A stretch of 64,000 bases of DNA from Atherix ibis (lineage: Eukaryota; Arthropoda; Insecta; Diptera; Athericidae). This document shows, in pieces, positions 12,492-23,611 of the stretch. The stretch spans positions 61,786,220-61,850,219 of the forward strand of contig OY282609.1 of NCBI GenBank assembly GCA_958298945.1. The letters are read 5' to 3'. The notes under the pieces were generated by a model. That model was given only the letters and a program-made list of their open reading frames with translations. It did not search any database and was not told the DNA's origin. Made by a program: the position numbers and the translations under genes. Every line of letters starts with the position of its first letter. Within the stretch, counting starts at the first letter, position 1.

Positions 12492-13665
12492 TTGGGTTGG
12501 TGCAAAAGTTATGACCGTTTTTTATGATCCCAGGTAAAAAAATTTTTTCTTTAGAAATGATGAATAGTATCTTCTTTTAAATGATTGCATTATATAAAGG
12601 ATGCTTTCCCTCAACTTTATATTCAGTTTTGGCCTGGCCAGAGTGCAGTGAAGAGCTCTTGTATTGTTTCAAAATGTCGGTCGATAAAGTGCATTTACGT
12701 CATTGTTTACTTTATGAATTCCGTAAAGACAATACCGCGAGTGTGGCAACCAAAACCATTTGCGAAGTGCAGTCTGATGACGACAAGTTATAAGTCATAA
12801 TTGACACCAATCCACGTCTAACCACCAAGGAGATCGCGTTGATGTTGGGAGTCAACCAAACAACCGTATTAAGACATTTGAAGCGTATGGGGATGGTTTC
12901 GCGGTACGACGTTTGGATACCTCATCAATTGTCGGCTGCCAATTTATTGGATCGTGTTTCAACGTGCGTTGCTTTGAGTGCGAGACAAAAACATGAACCT
13001 TTTTTGCATCGTTTGGTAACGGGAGATGAGAAATGGGTCGTGTACAACAACGTGACAAGAAAAAGATATTGGGCTATACCTGGACAAGCCCCATTAACCA
13101 CTTCGAAAGCCGAAATCCATCAAAAAAAAGTTCTGCTTTGTGTTTGGTGGGATATTGTGTATTTTGAACTCTTGGAACGCAATCAGACAATTACAGCAGA
13201 ACGATATTGTCAGCAATTATCCAAATTGAACATCGCCCTTCAGAAGGATAGACCAGAATTGGTAAACAGAAAATGGGTAGTGTTTCATCACGACAACGCG
13301 CGACCACATGTGGCTATGATGACCCAACACAAGCTGAATGAGTTGAATTGGGATGTTATCAAGCATCCACCGTATTCTCCTAGATCTTGCTCCTTCCGAT
13401 TTTCATTTATTCCGATCACTGCAAAACTTTTTAAATGATAAAATATTTCATACAATAGAGCAGGTAAAAACATCCCTTTCTACATATTTCGCATCAAAAT
13501 TCAAGGAATTTTACACTAATGGTATTAATAAGTTGATAGAAAGATGGGAGAAGGTTATAAGAACGGATGGAAATTATATAATTGATTAAATAAATAATAC
13601 AAATCTAAAAAAAAAATGTTTAATTGTATATGTAAAAAACGGTCATTACTTTTGCACCAACCCAA
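12492..13665 (+). mobile_element. Mariner-like element, family C (TTGGGTTGGTGC ends), nested
   Basis: The ends TTGGGTTGGTGCAAAAGTTA and TTTTGCACCAACCCAA are inverted repeats flanked by TA at 12490-12491 and 13666-13667. The element is 1174 bp and is inserted in the 5' leader of a Mos1-like element. A sister copy is at 27679-28847. The ends resemble the TTGGGTTGG/TTAGGTTGGTGC ends known from mellifera and cecropia mariners. Confidence 0.95.
12674..13589 (+). pseudogene. Family C mariner transposase pseudogene
   Basis: The ATG at 12674 starts MSVDKVHLRHCLLYEF, the first helix-turn-helix region. About 100 bp of the DNA-binding domain, present in the 27.7-kb copy, is deleted after ICEV. A stop replaces a Lys at about 12790. 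The linker RYDVWIPHQL and the first and second catalytic motifs (VTGDEKWVVYNN, HHDNARPH) are intact. One extra T near 13380 shifts the frame before the third motif, which is then read as LAPSDFHLF in the next frame. Spacing fits D,D34D. All three Asp survive, but the protein is not made in one piece. Confidence 0.9.
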
Positions 13666-13794
13666 TAGATGGCGTGAGTGAGCATATAAAGCTACCATGG
13701 GCACGTAATACTTTTTTTTTATGACTTTGACATCTGTCAACATTAATCAGTGCACATTGTCAGCAATTTTGTACAACAACATACATTTTTATTT

Positions 13795-14760
13795 TGGTAA
13801 TCATATCTAGTTTTGTGGCAGAAAAAGAGCATATGCGGGAAGCTCTGCTTTTCTGCTTAAATTTGAAGAAATCGGCTGCAGAGTCGCATCGAATGCTTAT
13901 GGAGGCCTATGGTGACAGTGCTTTATCGGAAAAAACGTGCCGAGATTGGTTTCGTCGGTTCAAAGACGGCAATTTTGACTTGTGGGACAAGAAGCGTGAA
14001 AATCGGCCTAGGAAGGTTGAGGACCATCAATTATAGGCTCTTTTGGATAAAGATGATACCCAATCGCAAAAAATGCTCGCGGAGCAATTGGGTGTTACTC
14101 AACCAGCCATTTCCATGCGTCTGCGTGCCATGAGGAAGATTGGAAAGATCGGAAAATGGGTGCCGCATGAATTGAACGATAGGAAGATGGAGCGACGCCA
14201 AAACACATGCAAAATCTGGCTCACCAGACAAAAAAAGAGTCGTTCCTGCATCGGATTAGGACAGGCGATGAAAAGTGGATATATTTCGAGAATCCTAAAC
14301 GTAAGCAATCGTGGGTTGATCCCGGTCAACCTTCCACATCTTCCCCAAGACCAAATCCTTGGTCCTTTGGACGGAACACAATGCTGTGCGTTTGGTGGCA
14401 TCCGCAGGGTATCGTCTACTATTACAATAGATTTTGAAACCTAGTGAAACTGCCGATGCCTACCGCCACCACCACTAACTGATCAAATTGCACCGTGCTC
14501 GGCATGAACAAAGGACGGATTGTCAACAAAGACATGACAAGCTGATTTTCCTCCACGACAACGCACCATCGCACACGTCAAAAATGGTCCAAAACTACTT
14601 GGAGACACTCAACTTGGAGGTGATACCCCACCCCGCTTATTCACCAGACCTAACCCCTTCCAAATACCACGTGTTTTCGTCGATGGGCCACGCGCTCGCT
14701 GACCAGCACTTCGATTCTTACGAAGACGTCCGAAAATGGCTTGATGAGGGGTTTGCCTAG
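13795..14760 (+). pseudogene. Mos1-like transposase pseudogene
   Basis: Begins at the EKEHMREALLFCL stretch; the start codon has become ATA. The DNA-binding part (ESHRMLMEAYGDSALSEKTC) is well kept. A TAG at 14034-14036 follows HQL, at the same codon as in the 4.2-kb copy. A frameshift near 14225 comes before the first catalytic motif (TGDEKWIYF, readable in the next frame). HDNAPSHTSKMV with the second Asp is intact near 14555. The third catalytic Asp is Lys (codon AAA at 14662-14664, PSKYHVF). The C terminus SYEDVRKWLDEGFA ends in a TAG. Confidence 0.88.
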
Positions 14761-14887
14761 AAAGAGAAGGAAATTTTATGGCGTGGTATCTACAAATTGC
14801 CCGATAGATGGGGTAAATTTGTTTTTGCTTTAAATAAATTTTTTTTTGCTTTCTATTAAAAAAATCATGTTTTTTTGACTAAAAAAC

Positions 14888-14942
14888 AGCGAATTTAAGC
14901 TTATAAACCTGATTATCAAGTGTATAAGCTTAAATTCGCTGT
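14888..14942. repeat. Perfect 20-bp inverted repeat formed by two Mos1-like TIRs
   Basis: ACAGCGAATTTAAGCTTATA and its exact reverse complement face each other across about 15 bp. The left arm is the 3' TIR of the element ending at 14912. The right arm is a solitary TIR starting at 14916 with no element attached. Both arms share the variant AATTCGC instead of the family's AATCCGC. Confidence 0.9.
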
Positions 14943-17020
14943 TGTTTGAGAATTATTAAATGATAGGAGTTAACTCTCCGGAAATAAAATGTATAACACT
15001 TTCGGAAGTGTTATTTTTGTTATTTTGTGAGATTGAAATAAATAAAACTTTTTAAATTGCTGAAAATTTCATAGCTGTTAGTAACCAGGAAATTTTAAAA
15101 ACTTCCCTTAAAAAGTGATATTTCCAGTTATTCATGTAAGAGATTTTCATTTCGAATAGGAAATATTTATTGATCATTTGTCATTTAAATGGAATACGTT
15201 TTTCATGTTCTAGCTATGAATTTCTAATGTTTCAGATATGCGTCCATGAAAAAAATTTTCTCAAATCCTCTCGTCAAAACTATAGTTTTTATCTCGTCAA
15301 AACTATAGTTTCTTTTGAAAATAGTTTTTATTTTTATTTTTTTTTCTGAATGCATTTTGTTGCATTAACCTATTCACCTGTAGGCAGATTCTGCGATGCA
15401 GATACAGTTATTGTAGAGTATTGGAAGCTTTTGATAGAAACACTGAAAGGGTTGGAAAGAAAATTCAAATCTAAAAAAACCATGCAACCATGAAACTTTT
15501 GATGCAACATGCATAGACAAAATTTTATTCCGTATACAAAAGTTCAGTCAGTTACCAATAGGTTTGTAGGCGGATAATAAATCATGATAAATGCTCTGGT
15601 TTTGGTATTTTTTTTCCCAAAAACTTTTGTATGTTATATTGTTATCCGTAGTTGTGGTTAGAAAAAATTCTTTTTTATTTCCAGTCGGTATCGATCATAT
15701 ATTTTGTATTTTTGGATTGTACCATTCAAAAAAAAAGGTTTTTTCTTCCGATCGACTTTTATGATTTCCTGTCGATCACAATTGATGCGGAAATCAATTT
15801 GTCCAAAAAATTCACTGCTCATCATTGTCACCGACCAACATGGTACCAACATCGCATTCTAGCATAGATAGTTATTTAATGAATACTACACATTTCTCCC
15901 ATTTTACACTTTTATTATGAATATAGTCATTCTGTAATAATATTCACATTTACACAAAATAACCTTTTGTGAATTGATTGATATTATAAACTTTAAATGC
16001 ATTCGAATATGCAAGTTTATATATTACTTTTTTTCTATATAGTATTTATAATATCACACTTATGGTTTTGTATTACATAATATTTTGTGGATAACAATAT
16101 GTTATGGGGCTAATAATATCCAATATATAGTTGGTCAATAATATGCTATATGGAGCATGTTATGGTACAATTACTTTTTCTGTGGATAATAAACAAAGGG
16201 TAAAATAAAATGAAATAAAACATATCAAAAATACACTTGCATGTGTTTATATCAAGGAAGAATAAAATCAATATAGTATCTTCTGTTATCAAAAGCTTCA
16301 AAAATGCAATCGAATTTAAATGAATTCAAAATTGTATCGTAATCGAAACCACACTCATACTCTTATTAACCCGAAGTCGTCGAAGAATGACACAAGCTCA
16401 CTCGTTAATGAAATTGTTATTATCATCGCCATAATCATGAGGTAGTTAAATAAATTGTGTTGATAAATTAAAATGGAATAAAATTTTGAAATTAAAAATG
16501 GTGCAAAATCAAAATGAAATCAAAGGATGCAAAAAATAATATGTTTTTTTTTGTACAATTTTGAATTATTATTGGTTTGGTTATTAAAGTTCATTTGTGG
16601 GATAGAAGTTAAGAGTTTATCGATATTAAGTTATGGTCAGTTAATGGGTGTGTCAATTCGAATAGTAGAATGAAAATTGCTGCTGATGATGTGATATAAA
16701 ACTTTACCAACTATTCATTAAAAAAAAGAGAAAAATTAAATTAAATAAAAAAATCAGTAAAAAAATAGTTAAAATCGAATGATTTAATAATAAAATTTAT
16801 TAAAAAGCTTAAGTGCGACAAAAATTGTGAATTTACTTTTATCAGTTAATTTTAATGGTGTTACTTTTTAAATGTTTTTATATAATAATAGCAATTTATT
16901 AGGTATTTCGTTTGATTTTGAGGAATTTTTTTACATATTTGTTTTATTTTAAGTAATAATCACCAGATACAGTTTCATTTGTTTTTAAGAACTCGTGTAC
17001 ACTCTGCACTTATATTATAT
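14943..17020. other. AT-rich non-coding stretch
   Basis: A roughly 23-bp tandem duplication (CTCGTCAAAACTATAGTTT) lies at about 15267-15313. An open frame at 15652-15867 has no recognisable motif. No mobile-element ends are visible. Confidence 0.55.
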
Positions 17021-17021
17021 A

Positions 17022-18305
17022 CGAGGATCGTTCAATAAGTCCTTAGAAAAAGAAGGAAAAAAACTGTTTTTTTTAAAAAAAATTTTTTTATTTTTCAACA
17101 TTATCTCCTTTTAGCTCTATACACTTTTCCAACCGTTTTTCCAAAATTTTTATCCCGTCGAAAAAATAGGATTTCGGAAGTTCTGCAAAATACTCATCTG
17201 TTTGAGCAATGACGTCCTCGTTGGAAGTGAACCGTCGTCCGCCAAGCCATTTCTTCAGATTGGGGAAAAGAAAATAGTCACTCGGGGCCAAATCTGGTGA
17301 ATAAGCGGGATGCTGCAACAATTCCACAATTTCGGCCATGGAAACAGCGCAGGTGTGCACACGCGCATTGTCCTGATGCAAGAGGATATTTTGCTTCTTC
17401 AGATGGGGACGTTTCTCTTTGATTTCCTCGCTCAACCGTTGCAATAACGACGCGTAATACGCTCCTGTTATTGTTTTTCCGTTTTCCAAGTAGTCGATAA
17501 AAATGATGCCCTGCGAATCCCAAAAGACCGTGGCCATCACCTTGCCGGCCGATGGCACAGTTTTTGCCTTCTTCGGAGCCCGTTCACCCTTGAAAATCCA
17601 CTGTGATGACTGTATCTTCGTTTCTGGAGTGTAGTAGTGTATCCAGGTTTCGTCCACAGTGACATATCGACGAAGGAATTCGGCAGGATTGCGATGAAAG
17701 AGTGCCAACATAGCCTCAGAGTCCACTACACGATTGCGCTTATTCTCCTCTGAGAGCAAACGTGGCACCCATCTTGCCGAAATTTTTTTCACAGACAATT
17801 TTTCATGCAAAATTGAAGCGACTGTACCTTGTGATATGCCCGTGGCCTCAACTAATTCGCGCACTTTAATTCGCCGATCGTTCAAAATCAGATCGTGGAT
17901 TTTGTCGATGATTTCAGGAGTAGACACCTCAACTGGGCGTCCTGAACGATGTTCATCTTTTGTGGACGAACGGCCACGTTTAAATTCATTCACCTAATTG
18001 TAAACCGTCGCAAATACAGGTGCAGATGTGCCATGAACTGCATCCAACTCGGCTTTGATTTCTTTCGGGCTTAAGCCTTTCAAATGGAGATGTTTGATGA
18101 CAGCCCTAAACTCGCTTTTTTCGATTGTTATGCACAAATAAATGTCGTTAACTTTAATCGACGATAGAAATTGACGTACGCTATGGATCGAGCTGAAGTT
18201 TTGACAGCTTTCCTGTCGATAATGCTACTTACAAAAAAAAATATCTTTACCGACACTACGAGCGCAATTTCTCGGATTTTCTAAGGACTTATTGAACGAG
18301 CCTCG
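17022..18305 (-). mobile_element. Irritans/vertumnana-like mariner, family B
   Basis: The left end CGAGGATCGTTCAATAAGTC and right end GACTTATTGAACGAGCCTCG are inverted repeats between TA at 17020-17021 and 18306-18307. Length 1284 bp is full size for a mariner. It is the best-preserved transposon of the window. A truncated sister copy is at 48412-49237. Another mariner starts only about 20 bp beyond its right end. Confidence 0.95.
17088..18143 (-). pseudogene. Nearly full-length family B mariner transposase, one stop
   Basis: The N-terminal region EFRAVIKHLHLKGLSPKEIK and the second helix-turn-helix VRELVEATGISQGTVASIL are present, as is the linker RWVPRLL. The catalytic motifs are VDETWIHYYTPE, LHQDNARVHT and SPDLAPSDYFLF; all three Asp are kept. 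Defects: a TAG at 17997-17999 replaces a Trp of the first DNA-binding domain; four residues (RMEL in the sister copy) are deleted between the second and third Asp, shrinking the spacing from 34 to 30; no clear ATG remains. The open part downstream of the stop is 301 codons. The spacing change alone probably abolishes catalysis. Confidence 0.92.
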
Positions 18306-18326
18306 TAGCATAATTTTGTTTTGCTA

Positions 18327-19453
18327 TAGGGTATTCAGCAAGTACTAAGCCTCACCGCCCGATGGAACTGCTGTCACAAAAAAAATTTACTATCGTGCAG
18401 TACATTCTTTTAGTAGCCTACTAAGTTTCAGTCAATTCCCTTCATTAGTTTTGTTTTGGGAGCCTTTGAAAGCGAGCGTGTCGGTCCTTTGCACAAAAAT
18501 GGAAAAAGAACAATATCGTTCGGTGATTAGATTCTTGTTTTTGGAAGGGAAAACGTGCAGCGAAATCAAAGATCGCTTGGATGCTGTATATGGTGACGCT
18601 TCTCCTTCGATGGCGACCGTCAACAATTGGTTCAACGAGTTTGTTCGTGGCCGCACGTCGGTTTTTGATGAGCCACGCCCAGGTGCCCCGAAAACGGCTG
18701 CTAGGGAGGAAAACGTTAAAAAAGTCCACGATCTCGTGTTGGCAGACCGTCGATTGAAGGTTCACGAGATAGCTGAGACTGTGGGCATCGCAGTAGGAAC
18801 GGTGCATCATATTCTACACGAAGAACTGGGCATGCGATGGGTGCCGCGTTTGCTCACACCGGAAAACAACCGCAACCGTGAGACCACATCGGCGACTTGT
18901 TTGGCGCTGTGTCAGCGCAATCCAGTGGAGTTCTTGCATCGTTTCGTGACCGTCGACGAAACATGGATTTACTGGTACACACCAGAGACCAAGGAACAGT
19001 CGAAATAGTGGACTTCACCTGGTGAACGTGCTCCGAAGAAGGCGAAGACTGTTCGATCGGTCGGAAAGGTGATGGCCACCGTTTTCTGGGATTCACAAGG
19101 TGTGATTACCTCGAGAAGGGTAAAACAATCACGGGGCGCTACTATGCTGACTTATTGGGCCGATTTGACGTGGAATTGAAGAAAAAGTGGCCCCGCTTTG
19201 CGAAGAAAAAAGTGCTGTTCCACCACGACAACGCGCGGGAATAGATTTGGGTCGAATGAGGAGGTCATCGTCGCCACGGAGGCCTATTTTGCTTCCCTCG
19301 AGAAAATGTATTTTTTGGACGGGTTAAAAAAGTTAGAGCATCGCTGGGGCAAGCGTATCGAGCTTGAAGGAGATTATGTAGAAAAATAAATTGCCACCTT
19401 TCCAAAATTTTCGTTTTTCTTTTGTAGGCTAAGTACTTGTCGTCATGACCCTA
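18327..19453 (+). mobile_element. Irritans/vertumnana-like mariner, family D
   Basis: The left end is AGGGTATTCAGCAAGTACTA and the right end is GGCTAAGTACTTGT, followed by degraded bases. The better copy at 51451-52642 gives the family end as CGAGGGTTATTCAACAAGTA. This copy is shortened by an internal deletion in the 3' half and its terminal bases have drifted. Confidence 0.85.
18499..19389 (+). pseudogene. Family D mariner transposase pseudogene
   Basis: The ATG at 18499 begins MEKEQYRSVIRFLFLEGK. DNA-binding parts MATVNNWFNEFVRGRTSV and VHEIAETVGIAVGTVHHIL and the linker RWVPRLLTPENNRNR follow. The first catalytic motif VDETWIYWYTPE is intact. Three residues are missing before the WVPRLL linker relative to the 52-kb copy. 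A TAG at 19006-19008 replaces Gln in EQSKQW. A small deletion near 19107 shifts the frame in the VIHIDYLEKG segment. A larger deletion near 19240 removes everything between HHDNA and GSNEEVI, including the third catalytic Asp. The C terminus ends IELEGDYVEK at 19389. Confidence 0.9.
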
Positions 19454-21520
19454 AGTGCAATTTTGTACATTTCCTCGGCTTAGCTAGGATTTGTTTCTTT
19501 TAAGATTATCGTAAAAAAAATAACTTTTTTCACCGGTCCCAATGGCTTCTGCCGGTGTCATGAAAGCAAATAAATCTTACTGTTGTATGGTTTTTGTGAC
19601 AGCTTATGTAAATAGTTCATTTGGAACACATTTACTCTCTTTCTTAATTTGTTTATGCCTTTAAGGCGATCACGTACTATTGATTGTGTCCAAGATCTTG
19701 CTTTTCCCTGGAAACTCTGATCTTCCAAATGAAATTTCATAAATCTTAAATATTCATTGATAGTCATGAAAAGAGCTGGTTTCTCACAAGTTTCCGCACT
19801 ATTTCGGATTGTTATCTTTTTCGATTATTATGGTGAAACCAAAATCCAGTCTACTCAACATTTTTACCAAAATTCTGGGCTGCTTCCACCCATAACTTTC
19901 TTTTTAGAATCCACACACGTCTGTGAAATTTTGCTAAGTTTGCCACATATTTTAAGCGCATGTCAGCTAACCAGGAAATTGTTTACGAGTAGTTTTTCTC
20001 TCGTATTGGAGCTCTAAGATTCAATAATTTCATATCAATATTAAGACATTAATCTGATAATATACTTTATAAGACTTAACCAACTGTAACTGACCCAGGC
20101 CATTAGCAAACAAAACCTCTTGGCTTAGAAAACTGGTTAGGCCCACCCATACGAAACTTAAAGTTGCCAAATAGCCCCATATGGTCATCGCACTGCAGAG
20201 TCACTCCTGGCTCACGTCAAAGGGACTTTATATTTACCCAATAGTTTAGCTAAAAATTAATATGAAACTTTTATTTTTAAATTATTATTTAAAGTATTCA
20301 CTTCTACTACAAAATCTTTATTTTATTTATTTAATTTCAATTTTGTTTATATATTAGAATAGAATGCACGGAAAAATTATTGTTGGATTTTAACTAATGT
20401 TGGTATGATTAAGGGGCCTTACTTGATAAGGAAAATGCTTAACTCAATAGATGACTTTCAAAAATAAATAGTTTACACGTATTGAGAATTTGGAATGTAA
20501 TAGAAAATAAGCATGACATCCAAAAATTATCCGCCTATGAAAAACACTTCAATTAATTATTTTTGATTGAATTTTAAAATAATATTGAATTGTTATTAAT
20601 GATCATTAGTAACAATTCGACTTTAAATATAACTCAATTCAAATTCACAATAAACTATCAACAAAAAAATTTCATTATTTTTATATTATTTAAATAATTG
20701 TCACATTGTTAGATAAATCTATTCTAAAATATACTCCAAATTGACCTTGTTCGTATGAAAAAACAAGTGTCCCCCAGGTCGCCAAATGCCCTCATGGTCT
20801 TGTCTCAGACACCTTACAAAAACAACAGTTGGCCCATTACTATTGATTCAAAAGACATGATTTTAAATTGTAATAATCCTCTTATTTTCGACAAATTTAT
20901 TATCCATAGCTACGTGTATGTAACTAAAAATTACCTGCCCAATTTATCATCAATGCTTATAATTGTTACTATTGTGACAACGCCCTTCCTTTAATAAACA
21001 TTTTGTTTCACAGGAATTTTCGTTGAATGGGCTTTGACATTTCGAAGTAAACTGATTATTTACATGTTGTTAATTATTTTATAAATTCTTTTCTAATTAG
21101 GACAGTAATAATAGAAAAGGAAATACTGTGGATAGAAAGTATAGTTAGCTCTACTGTGGAAAATGCCATATTCTATATATAACATTTGATTGAATATTAT
21201 ACTTAATTATATTTTCTGTACTTTTTATGAAAATAATATTTGAATTATTTTAGCCTACATTATATGGTAAATTTTCACAACCAAAGCATGTATTTTGTAA
21301 ATGTTTCTTGTATATAAATAAATGATTAATAATTTTTTGTTTAAAAAAATAGTGTATTGTATTGTAAAACAAGTCCTTTAAACATCTGCCAGGGGATAGC
21401 TAATGTTATATCATAACATTGAGGTTATTTAGAAAAATATATTCGTGAATAAAATTATATATCTTGAATAGATTGAAAATATGACTAAGAAAGGAAGTTA
21501 AATATTTTTAAAGACCTCTA
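19454..21520. other. Non-coding stretch, unassigned
   Basis: Mixed then AT-rich sequence. The block 20080-20230 is less AT-rich than its surroundings but shows no frame or repeat that I recognise. No mobile-element ends were found. Confidence 0.5.
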
Positions 21521-22050
21521 CGAGAGGTGGAATCTTATTAGAAAAAAAAACGGTGGGTGATATGGCAGTCCTGACGCATGTATATGATATAGGGTTGACA
21601 AATACTATGTAAAAGATTTCCAAAAAGAAAATTGTGGGAAAGACTGGTAGTTGAGTGCTGTAAAAGTTTCAATCTGGTCCGAAAACTACGCGACACTATA
21701 GAACATCGAATTTTCATGAAATATATTTGGTGGCTCGAGAAGCATCGGAAAACAAACTTTTTGCAGGAAGGCTTTCAAAGTCAAAAAACTGATGAAGATG
21801 TGGAATGAGTGACGGCTCCTATTTTTTTTATATAAAGACATCATTGAAAGACTAAGAAAAAGTGTTTTTCACTTTATATCCGAATGGATACTTCACCTTA
21901 ACAACGCCCCCAGTCACACGGCTCTTTCCATTAACGAGCTTTGTCGGAAAAAGTAATTCCTGTACTTCCCCAGTCGACATATTGACCCGATCTTAATCCA
22001 CATTACATCTTTTTGTTCCTCAAATCATCTTGGTACTATCTATTTTTTTT
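21521..22050 (+). pseudogene. Old mariner remnant with TACGAG-type end
   Basis: Starts near TACGAGAGGTGG after TA, and has a stretch GGAAAACAAACTTTTTGCAG that recurs at 28859. Near the 3' side the frame LHLNNAPSHTALSINELCRKK matches the second catalytic motif with Asp changed to Asn. A degraded ...PILIHITSFCSS stands where SPDLSPCDFFLFPK should be. Stops and frameshifts are many. Mariner-type, family not assigned. Confidence 0.55.
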
Positions 22051-22289
22051 TGCGTTACTTTAAATAATTTTTTATCTACAATTTTATCAATAAAATTTTG
22101 GTAGTAAAGTTTATTTATTTAATATCTGAAATAAAATATTTGGAAATAAGCTTCTAGTCAAAATTTACTCTATTTTTAAATGAAAAGTTTAAATATAAAT
22201 ATTTAAATGCGTATACACAGTGTGTCCCAAAAATTGAACTTTATATTTAAATCATACAAGATGCAGCGCCATCTATTGAAAATTTGCAG

Positions 22290-22632
22290 CATTAAAAAGA
22301 TCTGCATCAACTGTGCTCGTACGACCAGTTCGAAATTGACGAAACCAATATTTTACAGTTGAAATAGCTGGAGCAGAGTCCGGATAACGTTTTTCAAACC
22401 ATGCTTTGGTTTCCACTGTATTTTTTTTCATCAAAAAGCGAAATTCCTCTTTATCCATTTTTTTTCAATAACAAAAGTTGTTTCACTCAAAATGCTGTAT
22501 CTTACGAACCAATCGACCAATTGCTGTCAAATTTTGACAGGAATCATTTGAAGGATGATGCTTTGTGATAGTTAAGTAGATTTTTGCAAGAGGCGCCATC
22601 TAGACATCAACCTTATAAACTTTTCAGCCGAA
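22290..22632 (-). mobile_element. 5' fragment of an irritans-type mariner
   Basis: On the minus strand the 5' end ACAGTTCGGCTGAAAAGTTT resembles the Himar1 end (ACAGGTTGGCTGATAAGT). An ATG at 22458 opens MDKEEFRFLMKK, then TVETKAWFEKRYPDSAPAIS and FRTGRTSTVDAD, the first DNA-binding domain of irritans transposases. A gap follows FLMKK where the HCFLKGK stretch is expected. The match ends abruptly at about 22300, so catalytic domain and 3' end are absent. Confidence 0.75.
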
Positions 22633-22744
22633 CTGTTATTCATCCTCTTTCAAACGCACCTAAATTCATGTAAATCGGATAACAGATGTGAAAGTAACAG
22701 CCATTTCCATAAAAGAAAAAGTGTGCTAATGTTACAAAACAAAA

Positions 22745-23538
22745 ATGGAACATATAAAATTTTGTGTTAAACTTGAAGAAAAATTCTCTGGATGGGTCGT
22801 ACTCAAAGTTTATACGTGGTTTACACGATTTAAAAATGGTCGTGAGGATTTATATGACGATCTAAGGGCCAGGTCGTCCAGAAGCTAGTAATCGTGCTGA
22901 ATTGGTGGAAAAAGTCCTTGAAATCATTGGTATCGATGCAAATTTTACTATGAGAATGTTGGCTGAGGAATTAAATACGAGTAAAAACACTATTTGGAGA
23001 ATTTTAACTGGTGAAACCAATCCAGACTTTCTTGATTCGATCATAACTGGTGATGAGTCATGGTGCTTTAAATATGACCCTGAAACTAAGCGTCAATCTG
23101 CTGAATGGAAGTCCAAAGGCGAGCTAAAACCAAAAAAATTGCGTTATCAGAAGTCTCGAATAAAGACAATGTTGATTACTTTTTATGATTCGAAGGGTAT
23201 TGTCCACAAGGAATTTGTTCCAGAAGGTCGAACTGTTAATGGAGAATACTATTTAGGCGTTTTAGATCGTTTGTGGAAAAGAATTGGTCGTATTGCACGA
23301 TAATGCACCACCTCACAAGACCAAAAAAGTGAACGAATTTTTGATGAAAAAACGGATTTCTCTTATCAACCACCCTCCGTATTCACCTGATCTATCACCA
23401 TGCGACTATTTGCTATTTCCAAAACTGAAAACCAAGATAAAAGGAGCCGTAACCGAGGTGCTGAAGAACATTCCTATAAATGATATAAAAAAATCTATAT
23501 TTGTATTGAGTCTAATGGAACCTATTTTGAATAAATAA
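22745..23538 (+). pseudogene. Family F mariner transposase pseudogene
   Basis: The ATG at 22745 begins MEHIKFCVKLEEKFSG, then FTRFKNGREDLYDD. A frameshift falls near 22880. The second helix-turn-helix MRMLAEELNTSKNTIWRIL is followed directly by TNPDFLDSIITGDESWCFKYD, so the WVPRLL-type linker (about 40 residues) is deleted. TGDESW carries the first Asp. FYDSKGIVHKEFVPEGRTVN is well kept. A second frameshift near 23290 precedes LHDNAPPHKTKKV and SPDLSPCDYLLF, which keep both remaining Asp with 34 residues between. The C terminus is degraded. Confidence 0.85.
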
Positions 23539-23611
23539 TAACTTTCAAAGATAATATAATGTGTATTTTATTCTATATCCAAAAAGTTCGGTTATTTTTG
23601 GGGCACACTGT

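Larger units (their letters stand above)
12456..14912 (+). mobile_element. Mos1-like mariner interrupted by a second mariner
   Basis: The left end CCAGGGGCTTAAGCTTAAAT starts after TA at 12454-12455. The right end AATTTAAGCTTATAAACCT finishes near 14912. At the word GTTTAGTTATAGATGGCG the sequence is split by a complete TTGGGTTGGTGC element (12492-13665) with duplicated TA. Removing that element leaves about 1.28 kb, the same as the copy at 46784. Confidence 0.93.
22216..23611 (+). mobile_element. Mariner-like element, family F (CAGTGTG ends), with an embedded irritans fragment
   Basis: The left end CACAGTGTGTCCCAAAAATT and right end ATTTTTGGGGCACACTG are inverted repeats next to TA. The transposase lies on the plus strand from 22745. 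Between the left leader and the coding part sits a minus-strand fragment of an unrelated irritans-type mariner (about 22290-22632). Confidence 0.8.

Noticed and set aside
17278..17523. 81-codon frame antiparallel in phase to a transposase
   Set aside because: It is a shifted-frame shadow of the family B transposase, as are many other short frames inside the mariners.
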